NCBI GenBank assembly: GCA_039545355.1
Contig: BCJJ01000025.1
Location: 460,820-524,819 of the forward strand
Direction of reading: 5' to 3'
Length of the DNA stretch: 64,000 bases
Origin: Trichosporon coremiiforme
Taxonomy: Eukaryota; Basidiomycota; Tremellomycetes; Trichosporonales; Trichosporonaceae
Shown: one piece after another, positions 12,696 through 21,568 of the stretch
Position numbering within the stretch: the first letter of the stretch is position 1
Layout of the letters: every line of letters starts with the position of its first letter
Notes under the pieces: model-generated
Seen by the model: only the letters and a program-made list of their open reading frames with translations
Databases searched by the model: none
What the model was told of the DNA's origin: nothing
Made by a program: the position numbers and the translations under genes

Positions 12696-14518
12696 AACCA
12701 CATCATTGAGGAGGAGCCCATTCAGGAGAGGGCGGAGACGGCGCCGCTGCCGCTGTGACTAGGAATCGCCGCCTCGCTCGCAGGACGGCGCTGAGCAGAG
12801 TCGTTGGTGGAAAGCAGGCGCGCCGGTTCGCCAAAACTTGAAGAGCGGCGTGCGCTCAGCGTGTGCCCGGCGTGTTCGCTGCGTGCGCGCGATTGGGAGT
12901 GGAAACGTGAGCCAGCCATGCGTCTCGCGTGCCGAGCTCGTGCCGAACATCGCAAAAGATGGGGACGTCTGTCTTTAGAGGGGATGGAGAAAGTGCCACG
13001 GGGCCACCGGCGCCTACGCGGTAGTGAGGGGAAGGGTATACCTCCCTGTATCATCAGGCTCGACAACTTCGGATGTATAACATGAACACTTCTTCAAAGG
13101 CGAGCGTAGCGAGCCGGTACATCGAGCCGGCGAGCCAGCGTAGCGCCAGCGAGTCTTACGCCGTGGTCGGGGAAAGGGCGAAGCTTGTACAGCTTGCTCT
13201 GATAACGTATTCTGACGAACGCAGAATGCAGAATTCAGAAAACTGACAAGAAAACGTTCTGACACAGTGTATGTCTGTGGCCCTGCAAAACTGAGGGAAC
13301 AAGGTATTCATCTGACTTCTCGATTGACGGCATGGATTAGAGGAAGACGTAGTCAGGCAGATCAAGGCATGACGCCACCCTGCTCGCCACGACATAAATG
13401 ATCATGGACGGGCGGATTTGCGATCTGGGAGGGCCAGAACGCTGCGGACGCTGATCAGCGTGCCTTTGCGTGCCTTGGGGCTGAAGGTACCGACCGATCT
13501 TGGCGTCATGCTGGATCACAGGGTTGGCAGGCTACGAGCAGTGGTTGGAAGTCACGAGCAGAGGGGGGTGAGCATGATGCAGCGTGTTAAAGGTGATTAC
13601 TGCTGCGCTCGGGGTTGCCTCGTGATCACCTCAGAGGGGTCCTGCAGGAACGTGACTCCGCCATGCGCGTCAGCGCGTGGTGACTACTGCGGCAGTCCTA
13701 CGACATCGGTACCGGCGAGAAGCGTAGTTCCTGCAGGATTTGGAGTTAGAGCTGAACGGTAGCTGCCCTGTCTGTGGCCCCCACCCACTTCATCGCTGTT
13801 CAGTAAGCTCGGCGATGGCAGCGAGCTCATGACGTCTGACGGTCTATCCCTCGCCGTCCCTCGCCGTCGTCCGTAGCAGTCCTACAGTCCCTTTGGCCCA
13901 TCGCCTGCCGAGCACCGTCAAGGTCAGACTCGCGAGCATCGATGCTCGAATTGTTCCCGGTGCCCACGATCACGCACACCGAGTCACCTAGCGAAGCCAA
14001 CGCTGGCCTAAGAGAACGCTGGCCCAAGTACCCAGGTCCCCCAGGCCCCATTCTCAGCAGCAGCTGACACCCGCCTCGAGCCTCGGAGGTTATTCCAGTC
14101 TGAGCCTGAGATCGGGAATCGAATGGGAATCTCAGGCACAAGAAACATGTCGAAGTGTGTGGAGCGCGTAGGGTCCTGGACCGACGCATTATCGCCACTC
14201 TTCAGTTCCTGCCCACCTGAAGATTCTCACCGTGGCGGGTTCTCACCTGCGTAGTCGTTGCGCTTGATGGGAGGGTACTAGCCACTCACACCTGCGCCCT
14301 CGCTGTTGAGTGATCGTTCTCTGGCTGTTAGTTTGTGTTAGCAGTCAGTGGATGCTCGGTGCTCGGGTTCGTTTGCGTTATACTATGCAGTGACATGCGG
14401 GCAACTGCGCCTGCGCGTTGCGCGACGAGTCAGGAATATGGAAATCTATGCTAATCTAAGGAACTTTTGATGTCGTGGTTGTGGCTAAGAATACAGTGGG
14501 TGCTTCAGTCCGGGTCGT
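12696..14518. other. Intergenic region
   Basis: About 1.8 kb between two genes that converge on it. The first ~390 bases keep an open frame (to a TGA at 13083) that could be a last exon of the Ser-rich gene if its TAG lies in an intron. Around 13095-13155 there are repeated AGCGTAGCG / GCGAGCC motifs. No RNA gene or mobile element is visible. Confidence 0.5.
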
Positions 14519-15709
14519 TCACTCCTCCTGGGCGAGCTCGCGGTTCTGCTTGCCGGCGAGGGCGCGCTTGAAGGCCTCGAGCGTGACGCCGTTGGCGTCA
14601 GCGGCGGACCCGCGGCGCTTCTCCTCAAGGGCGTTTGGGGAACCGGGGCGCGAGTTGATGGGCGAGCCGACGACAGAGTCGTTGCCGGTCAGCTCACCGG
14701 TCGGGAGGAGGCTGCGGGCGATGCGCTGGCGGTCGCCAGAGAAGGACTGGGCACGCGAGCCAGCAGGCGTGACGAGGGGAGTCGAGTCGGGGGTGGCACG
14801 GGGCTCGGCGCGGCCAGCGGGCTGGTCGATCACGAGCTTGAACGACTGCGTCTCAGGGTCCCACGAGGCCTGGACGTGAGAAAGGTCCTCGACGAGGAAG
14901 TCGGGGCGCTCCTTCTCGAGCTCCTCGGCAGAGTGCGAAGTGCAGGTGGCGAGGACACGGCAGCCAGCAGCCTTACCGGCGCGGATACCCGTCGGGGCGT
15001 CCTCGACGACGAGCGAGTCGAAGGGCGAGGCGTTGCAGCCATCGGCGCCGAGGAGGTAGGGGTCGGGGAAGGGCTTGCCACGCTTGACCGAGTCGGCGGT
15101 GACGAAGATGTTGGGGGTGTCAAGGCCGGCGATCGGGATAGCCTTGCCAGCGTAGAAGTAGGTGGACGAAGTGCAGATGGCCCACTTCTCCTCGCCGTCA
15201 CGGTGGGTGTCCTTGTCGGCGCTCAGGTCGTTGAGCAGCTTGGCGACACCGGGGAGGACCTCGATACCAGACTTGCCAGTGGCGGCACCAATGGCCTCGG
15301 CGTTCTCGAGGATGGCAGTCTCGAAGCGGACAACCTCGGCCTCGATCTCAGAGTCGGGGACCTTGCACCACTTGCGGAGAACGTCAATGGTGCGCATGCC
15401 GTGTGCGGACTGAAGGATGTCCTCGAGGTCGAGGGGGTACTTCTCAGCGAAGAGCTCCCAGGCCTTGACGACGGCAGGCGACGAGTTGATCAGAGTGCCG
15501 TCCATGTCGAAGAGGACAGAGTCGACGTTGATGGTGACGACGTTGGGCTTGTCGTTGTCGAGGGCGGGCGTCGAAGAGCGGGTCTGCTGCTGCTCGGCAC
15601 CCTGCTCACCGACGGAGCCACGGCGAGAGACGGCGGCAGAGGGGGCGACGCTCGACGCGGGCGAGGGCATAGCCGACATCTGGAAAGCTTCCTTGGTGAA
15701 GACAGACAT
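14519..15709 (-). CDS. GPP1: HAD-family glycerol-3-phosphate phosphatase
   Basis: A single exon of 396 residues. The enzyme hydrolyses glycerol 3-phosphate to glycerol, the last step of osmolyte glycerol synthesis in the cytosol. HAD motifs are in order: DMDGTL (nucleophile and acid Asp) near residue 68, CTSST for motif II, Lys in KRGKPFPDPYLLGA for motif III, and VVEDAPTGIRAG for motif IV. HGMRTIDVLRKW and KAAGCRVLATCTSH fit yeast Gpp1/Gpp2 (also Dog1/2, so 2-deoxyglucose-6-phosphatase activity is an alternative). The core is close to the ~250-residue yeast enzymes, but here it carries about 58 extra residues in front and ~105 behind, Ser/Arg-rich, with an RRGS kinase site in each extension. 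It is divergent from GPD1, which supports the glycerol role. The 5' leader is CA-repeat rich. Confidence 0.88.
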   Translation of the reverse strand: MSVFTKEAFQMSAMPSPASSVAPSAAVSRRGSVGEQGAEQQQTRSSTPALDNDKPNVVTINVDSVLFDMDGTLINSSPAVVKAWELFAEKYPLDLEDILQSAHGMRTIDVLRKWCKVPDSEIEAEVVRFETAILENAEAIGAATGKSGIEVLPGVAKLLNDLSADKDTHRDGEEKWAICTSSTYFYAGKAIPIAGLDTPNIFVTADSVKRGKPFPDPYLLGADGCNASPFDSLVVEDAPTGIRAGKAAGCRVLATCTSHSAEELEKERPDFLVEDLSHVQASWDPETQSFKLVIDQPAGRAEPRATPDSTPLVTPAGSRAQSFSGDRQRIARSLLPTGELTGNDSVVGSPINSRPGSPNALEEKRRGSAADANGVTLEAFKRALAGKQNRELAQEE

Positions 15710-15720
15710 AGTTGCGGTTG

Positions 15721-15781
15721 GTGTGTGTTGGTGTGTGGTGTGTGTGTGAAGCAGGTGTGTGTGTGAAGCAAGTGTGTGTGC
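15721..15781. repeat. GT/CA dinucleotide-rich repeat in the GPP1 leader
   Basis: Runs of TGTGTG interrupted by GAAGCA, with a near-duplicated unit TGTGTGTGTGAAGCA. On the GPP1 strand it reads as a CA-rich 5' untranslated leader ending 11 bases before the ATG. Confidence 0.85.
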
Positions 15782-16900
15782 TGTTTTAACTGGGTAACGA
15801 CGTGATTCGAGTTACGCAGGCAGTGAAAAGAAAGTAGGGTTTATCACAGGTGGGTGTTGCTTGAGATGTGTGTTGCTACCAGAGCGAGAAGGAGGGTGCA
15901 GGTAGGTAGAGTGGCGAGGATGAGGAGATGAGATGATGATGAGGAACAGAAAGCGACGAGTGCCCGCCTTTTTGTTCATCTCGAGCCGACCTGCGATCCA
16001 GCAATCCCCACGCTGCCCCGGCTAACTTTGCAGCTTTGTTCCGTAAGCATGTCTCGGGTGGTGCGCCTGGGCGGACGCTTGCCGACAGAGCCAGGCGGTG
16101 GCTCGGACAGAAGGTCCGATCACCGACTTGCATACCGCCGCTAAAACTACGACGGTGTGCGGTGGCCGCGGTGCCCGGCGTGCCCGGCGGCAGAGCCCGG
16201 AGTCGGAGGGCCGGGTACGTCACCCCACGGAACCCCCATTGCGTCTTGAGAGCCCTACGCACGAAAACTTGAAGCGCGGGCGATCTCTGGAAGGGCCAAG
16301 CATCCTCTGGGGCAGAGGCATGCCAAGCGAAGCGGGCGGTATCTCAGCCTAACAAAGGACCATCGCATGTACGCCGGCATCGCCACTGGGGCACTACGCC
16401 TGAGGTGCCAAACAAGCGAGAGGAAATGCGCCAGGGCATTGGAATTGACCGATGACGAGTGTGCGGTGTCGGCACGCGGGGTGTGACGGACCTAGGATCT
16501 CTTGCAGGCTTAGCCCCGTTTCGGGTGTTGGGCCTTAAAATTAACCGCTGCACTTGAATCACGCAGATTAAACCCTGGTCCGCCCACGAGGCATCACAAG
16601 GGGCCACGAGACTGAGCTACCGACGGACCAGCGATGACGACGAGGCGTAGCCCCAGCGGCGGCTGGGTGTCAGGGCAAGGGCAACTACTAGGGTACGGCG
16701 GGCACTGGAACGGAAACAAGGCCTTGCCATCGACGGGGACCGGCTTATCAGACGCTCGCTGGCGAATCACATGCTTCCACAGCGCCAGAATGCGCGATTT
16801 CATCCTTCTGTAACGTTCGCTAGCCGCCCCTCCCGCTTATCTCTAAGCCTTTAGTGTTTGAGCATGCACCGCAGGCTCGCTCAGCCTCCAGCTCAGCCTC

Positions 16901-16912
16901 TGACGTCAGGGG
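16901..16912. promoter_or_regulatory. CRE palindrome overlapping an STRE-like element
   Basis: TGACGTCAGGGG: a perfect TGACGTCA (ATF/CREB, Sko1-type site) whose last base begins AGGGG. It lies about 1.2 kb upstream of GPP1 and 1.75 kb upstream of GPD1. The site is plain to see; function is inferred from yeast Hog1-pathway promoters. Confidence 0.4.
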
Positions 16913-18666
16913 TCCTTCCACTGCCTTGCCAGCACCGCAATCAAAATTTCCAATGTGTTTGTACACGGAGTTACTGTCGATGAGATAAGCCGTCGTTACC
17001 GATTGGCTCAAGCACAGACACTACTCAGACTCTCAGCTGAGACTCAGCTGAACACGCGGGGGTGAGCACGTGTTTCACCTGAAGCACAGCACAGCCCGCT
17101 GCAACCGCTGGGGTATCTCTGGGAGCGAGCGCTGCACCGTGAGAGCGAACGGAAGCCATGGGCGCTGCGACGTCGCCGTGTGCGCATCGCACGATAAACA
17201 AACGAAACAAGCCACGATGTCGCGATGTCGCGAGGGTGACGGGCGACTGACCGACCCGGCGACGTGCCCCGTGTGCGCTTCTGAACTGTGCTGCATGATG
17301 CCATCGATATCAGCTAGAGTGCTCCAACACACATCCACAAATCTCCCATGACCCCAATCGTATGGTGCGTCGCTAGTACAGGATAGTAGTGGAGTTATGA
17401 GGCTGAAGCACGCCGGATATCAGTCGCCGCAGGAAACGCCATACACGCGATCGTGGTAGTGCCACCGTAAAAGAAGGATCGATCGGCGCTGCGTGCTGCG
17501 CGCGTGGTGTGGCGTCGAGTACGAGAAGAGAGCGCCAAAATTTTAGATGGAAGCTGAGCCAAGGCGGCAACGGCGGGTCACGTTTTTGCGGTGTCAGGGA
17601 CTGAAGGGTACTGGGAATCGGGGGTGTAGTGATGAGAGTTGATCAGGGCATGCACGTGAGGCGCCCTGTGACTGCCAGGCACCGCGTGTCTGTCCAGCGG
17701 CCAATGCCTCCGTCGGGTCTTCCCTATCTCTCCCCGCCTCACAATCAGCGCACTTGTACGGCATCCGTCTACCAAGAACCTCCGTCACTTTTGTCAGACT
17801 CATCGCCGAAACCCTCCTCATATGCCTCAGATTCCGTGCCTCGTATTCGCTGCAAAAATCTACCCCGTTCCAGCGCTCTCTCCTATCCTGCCCTCGCTTA
17901 CCATGCGATGCCTCCCGCTCGGGCACTCGGGCATCCAGATATGCTCTTCGCCGTCCCAGTCCCTGGATGAGTGAACCGGATTCCCCTATCTCCCTTGCGC
18001 TGCTCTGTTCTGCCGGACTGGCATTCATGACGAGGTGGCAGAGCCCGAGCGGACGCCGTCATAATTTTCTCGACGTGGCTCTGCAATCATGCCTTGCCGT
18101 CGGCGTTCAATGCAGCTCTCGTCCTCTGATCCTCGGAGCATACGCGCGGAGTACACCTTCTCACCGTCCGCACCGCTTGAGTCCCCTACACGGCCCTCAC
18201 CCTGCACCCTGCGCGGCCGCTGCGACAGCGCTGACAGACTCTCACGCCACTAGCGCGTCGGATCTCGAGCTGGCACGACGGTAACCGGTGACAACTTGTG
18301 TGCACAAGTTTTTCGAATACCGCGGAATCGTAGGATACCAGAGGAAATCGCCAGGGACGATAGGAGCTGGGAGCAGCGCGACGCATAGAATAAAAACAGA
18401 TGGACCTGCGTCTCTCCACCGAACTCATCATCATCCATCCTCCCTATCTCCACATCACCCCTTCACGTACACACACCTGTACAAATAACCTATCACGTTT
18501 GAACTGTCGCCACTTGTTCTAGTAACCAGTACCGCGACAATCTACACTCTTTAGAACACACACACATCTCAACACTCGACTGTTCACGACTTTGTCCGCG
18601 TACAACAAGAACGCAGTCATAACCAACCCGAACGACAACAACACTATCTCAACCACCAACACAAAG

Positions 18667-19839
18667 ATGTCTCGTGCTTCGACAGCCCCCTCTTCGCCTG
18701 AAATCCACCCCGTCTTCGAGCGTCTCTCCATGGCTCCCCGTTCCGGATCCGGCGCTACCACGCCCGAGCACACTGCTGCTCTTCCCCCGTCGCCTCTGCC
18801 GTCTGGCAAGCACCGTGTCTGTGTCATCGGCTCTGGCTCATGGGGTACCGCTCTCGCCAAGATTGCCGCTGAGAACGTCGCCCATCGCAAGGTCGACTTC
18901 GAGCCGCAGGTGAACATGTGGGTCCGTGAGAAGCTTGTCGGCGGCAAGTCTCTCATCGACACCATCAACACGACCCACCGCAACCAGCGCTACCTCCCCG
19001 ACGTTGACCTTCCCGAGAACCTCGTCGCGGTCCCGAAGCTGAAGGACGTCGTTGCTGGATCCGACCTCATCGTCCTGGTCACCCCCCACCAGTTCCTCCA
19101 CACCGTCCTCGCCGAGCTCAAGCGCTCCAAGGCCATCGCGCCCGGTGCTCGCTGCGTCTCGGCGATCAAGGGTGTTGAGGTCAACGGCACTGAGATCGAG
19201 ACCTTCGCCTCGCTCATCGAGCGCGAGCTCGGTACTCCCTGCTCCGCCCTCTCGGGTGCCAACATTGCCCTCGAGGTCGCCCTCGGTCAGTTCTGCGAGA
19301 CCACCATCGGCTGCCCGTTCGCCGTCGACGCCGCCCTTTGGGAGGCCGTCTTTGACAACGCCGACTTCCGCGTCAATTGCGTCGAGGACGTTAATGGTGT
19401 CTCGCTCGGGGGCGCTCTCAAGAACGTCGTCGCCCTCGCTGCCGGTATGGTTGATGGTCTCCGCCTCGGTGGCAACACTAAGGCCGCTATCCTCCGTATC
19501 GGTCTCGGTGAGATGACCCGCTTCACCCAGGAGTTCTTCCCTGGCGTTCAGCACACGACCTTCTCCAACGAGTCTGCCGGTATTGCCGACCTCATCACGA
19601 CGTGCTACGGCGGCCGCAACCGCAAGTGCGCCGAGGAATTCGTCAAGTCCGGCGACAGCTTCGAGAAGATCGAGCGCCGCCTCCTCAACGGCCAGAAGCT
19701 CCAGGGCACTGCCACCGCCGAGGAGGTCAACCGCTTCCTCGAGGCGCGCAACCGCACCGACGCCTACCCGCTCTTCGAGAAGGTGTACCGCATCGCGTTC
19801 GAGGGCCTCCCGCCCCAGGAGCTCGTCAAGGGTCTCTAA
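18667..19839 (+). CDS. GPD1: NAD-dependent glycerol-3-phosphate dehydrogenase
   Basis: A single exon of 390 residues. It reduces dihydroxyacetone phosphate to glycerol 3-phosphate with NADH, supplying both glycerol for osmotic balance (through the neighbouring phosphatase) and lipid precursor. The start at 18667 (ACAAAGATG) is the first ATG in frame. After a ~48-residue Ser/Pro-rich leader come the NAD-binding GSGSWGTALAK, IKGVEV, SGANIALEVA, the catalytic Lys in GGALKNVVALAAGMVDGL, and the C-terminal TTCYGGRNRKCAEEF with LQGTATAEEV, all typical of Gpd1/Gpd2. I see no clear PTS2 in the leader, unlike yeast Gpd1, but it has SP and TP sites that could be phosphorylated. Strong preference for C-ending codons suggests high expression. 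Confidence 0.97.
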   Translation: MSRASTAPSSPEIHPVFERLSMAPRSGSGATTPEHTAALPPSPLPSGKHRVCVIGSGSWGTALAKIAAENVAHRKVDFEPQVNMWVREKLVGGKSLIDTINTTHRNQRYLPDVDLPENLVAVPKLKDVVAGSDLIVLVTPHQFLHTVLAELKRSKAIAPGARCVSAIKGVEVNGTEIETFASLIERELGTPCSALSGANIALEVALGQFCETTIGCPFAVDAALWEAVFDNADFRVNCVEDVNGVSLGGALKNVVALAAGMVDGLRLGGNTKAAILRIGLGEMTRFTQEFFPGVQHTTFSNESAGIADLITTCYGGRNRKCAEEFVKSGDSFEKIERRLLNGQKLQGTATAEEVNRFLEARNRTDAYPLFEKVYRIAFEGLPPQELVKGL

Positions 19840-21568
19840 GCGCCCACCGTTTGACGATCTTCTAACGAACCGTGTACGACCATCACCTTCACCGGCCATC
19901 GCGCCTTGTAGCATTAGAACTTCATCCCCCTCCAGCATCGCATCCAAAACCGCATTCCACCAATTTTAGGCAAAGCAGTCCAAACGCGGGGCGCCTGGTG
20001 CGCCTCCAGGGGCGGCAACATCAAATCCATAGATAATCTAGATGTTACAGAAGCACTTGAAACGAACACCTGCAGCGCATTCCCCAGATCGATACCAACG
20101 TTGCCGCGATTGATCAGACCGCTGCCTTGAGAGCCCAGCGAGGAACGAGGAAGAACGACGTGATCGTGATCGCGTCTGATCGCGCGCTGACCGTGAGTCA
20201 CCTCGCTGGTGAAACGTGTTGCCTATCGCTGGGAATCATTCGCCACTGCCCGCCTTGCCCGAGCGCTCAGCTGGCATTACTGGGGCGTTTGCTGGCGTTC
20301 TGCTGGGGCGATTGTTGAACGCCCAGCAATCAGCGGCGTTGCGGCGTTCACCCACGTCGACACCCTCGCTTGTCGCCACTGCTCGCCACCGCCCTGTGTC
20401 GTTGCCACACCGTCGTCAACCAGATCAAAGCACCCCCGCCCTCACAGGCCGGACCACGCCAACCGACAGAAGCGAGGAACGATCGCGGGTCATATCAGAT
20501 CTACTGTGCGCTGGGACATCCCGGGAGAGTTGCCCCAGTGTCGCCGCATTAGCTTCAGTGCCGAATTGCGCTAAAAGTCCCACATGCTGCCCAGCTGAAC
20601 GCCAGCTGAACAGGATGACCGCCCCATGTGCCCCACATGTCACCCCTTGCGCACACCTGAGCACCCCGGGCCGAACCCAGAGAATTCTGGGGATGCCCCG
20701 AGTCTTCAAATCGAACGTCGGAATGGCGGTGGACGACCCAAGGATGAGTGCAACAGAAGGTGGACACCCAGGGTGGAGGTCAGGACGCGCTAGGACACCA
20801 GGGGTAGAGCGGTATGAGGGGTGCTCAAGTGTGCGGCAACCGAAAATTTACTTCCGGACCTACTCCTGCGGAATGTCACCGAGACTGGGGACGGCCCACA
20901 GGATCGGGCCGAGGGTCCGCGGACTTACGGAGTGAGCTTCCGCTCAGTCACGAAGCTCGACTAACCCGGATGACCGTGGAAAAGCTCCACGTGGTGCACG
21001 TGTTGGGCTGATGCGCCGTCCCACCGTGGGAGATTGAGTTGCATAAGAAGTGAGGCTTCCGTGGGAGAGCTGAGGTAGACACTAACCACGCGACAATCTG
21101 CACGTGACCGCTTGACCGGGCGAAGACTTCTGGGACCCGTACATGAGCTTTACTACTGCGGCTGGGCGCGGGCAACTAAGGTGTCAACAAATCTCGAGCT
21201 CGAGAGCGTGCAGCGCTGCAGCTCGACAGCTGTGCTCACATCAAACCGATACGACAACGCGGCAGACATTGTGACGAAGCTGATCAGCGAAGATCACCTT
21301 TCGACACTCAACAACCCTCTGTGTCTCTGCGCTCGCCAAGTGTCGAGACCTCGATCTCGATCACCGCCTTGACTGCCTGACACTCGTCCTTTCCTCCCAT
21401 CAAACCATCACGATAAGGTCACTCCTAGTCACGTATTCCGTTTTCTCTTCGAAACTATACTCTCGCGGCCACAACGAGCGCACCGAGTGCATCATCTCGA
21501 CACGACGACCCCTGACCAAAACGCGCGCTTGCCTGCGCTCGCTCCCGCCCTCGACACCCGCTCGCTAG
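19840..21568. other. Intergenic region between GPD1 and the RGG gene
   Basis: About 1.7 kb. It holds the GPD1 3' UTR, a pair of CACGTG boxes (20988-21002) and a pyrimidine-rich stretch (about 21370-21450) before the RGG gene. Open frames in it resemble no known protein. Confidence 0.5.
20988..21002. promoter_or_regulatory. Twin CACGTG E-boxes
   Basis: Two perfect CACGTG palindromes start 9 bases apart (20988 and 20997), about 570 bases before the RGG gene start. CACGTG is bound by fungal bHLH factors such as Cbf1 or Pho4. Function is inferred. Confidence 0.35.

Larger units (their letters stand above)
15710..18666. promoter_or_regulatory. Shared upstream region of the GPP1-GPD1 divergent pair
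   Basis: Nearly 3 kb separates the two start codons and holds no convincing gene. It contains a CRE palindrome overlapping an STRE-like AGGGG (16901-16912), further AGGGG or CCCCT at 16599-16603 and 16827-16831, and CA-rich leaders at both ends (15721-15781 and about 18558-18600). Yeast GPD1 and GPP genes respond to Hog1 and STRE/CRE factors, so common osmotic control is a reasonable inference. STRE pentamers alone are too frequent to be evidence. Confidence 0.5.

Noticed and set aside
14876..15766. 296-codon open frame antisense to the glycerol phosphatase
   Set aside because: Shadow of a real gene, for the same codon-bias reason.
16576..16630. tRNA-like element on the minus strand with TGGTCCG/CGGACCA arms and GGTAGCTCAGT text
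   Set aside because: The arms enclose only about 41 bases, there is no T-arm with TTCGANN, and no anticodon stem can be drawn. At most a worn tRNA fragment.
18838..19947. 369-codon open frame antisense to GPD1
   Set aside because: It mirrors the strongly C-ending codons of GPD1; its translation is Val/Leu/Glu/Gly-monotonous and matches nothing.
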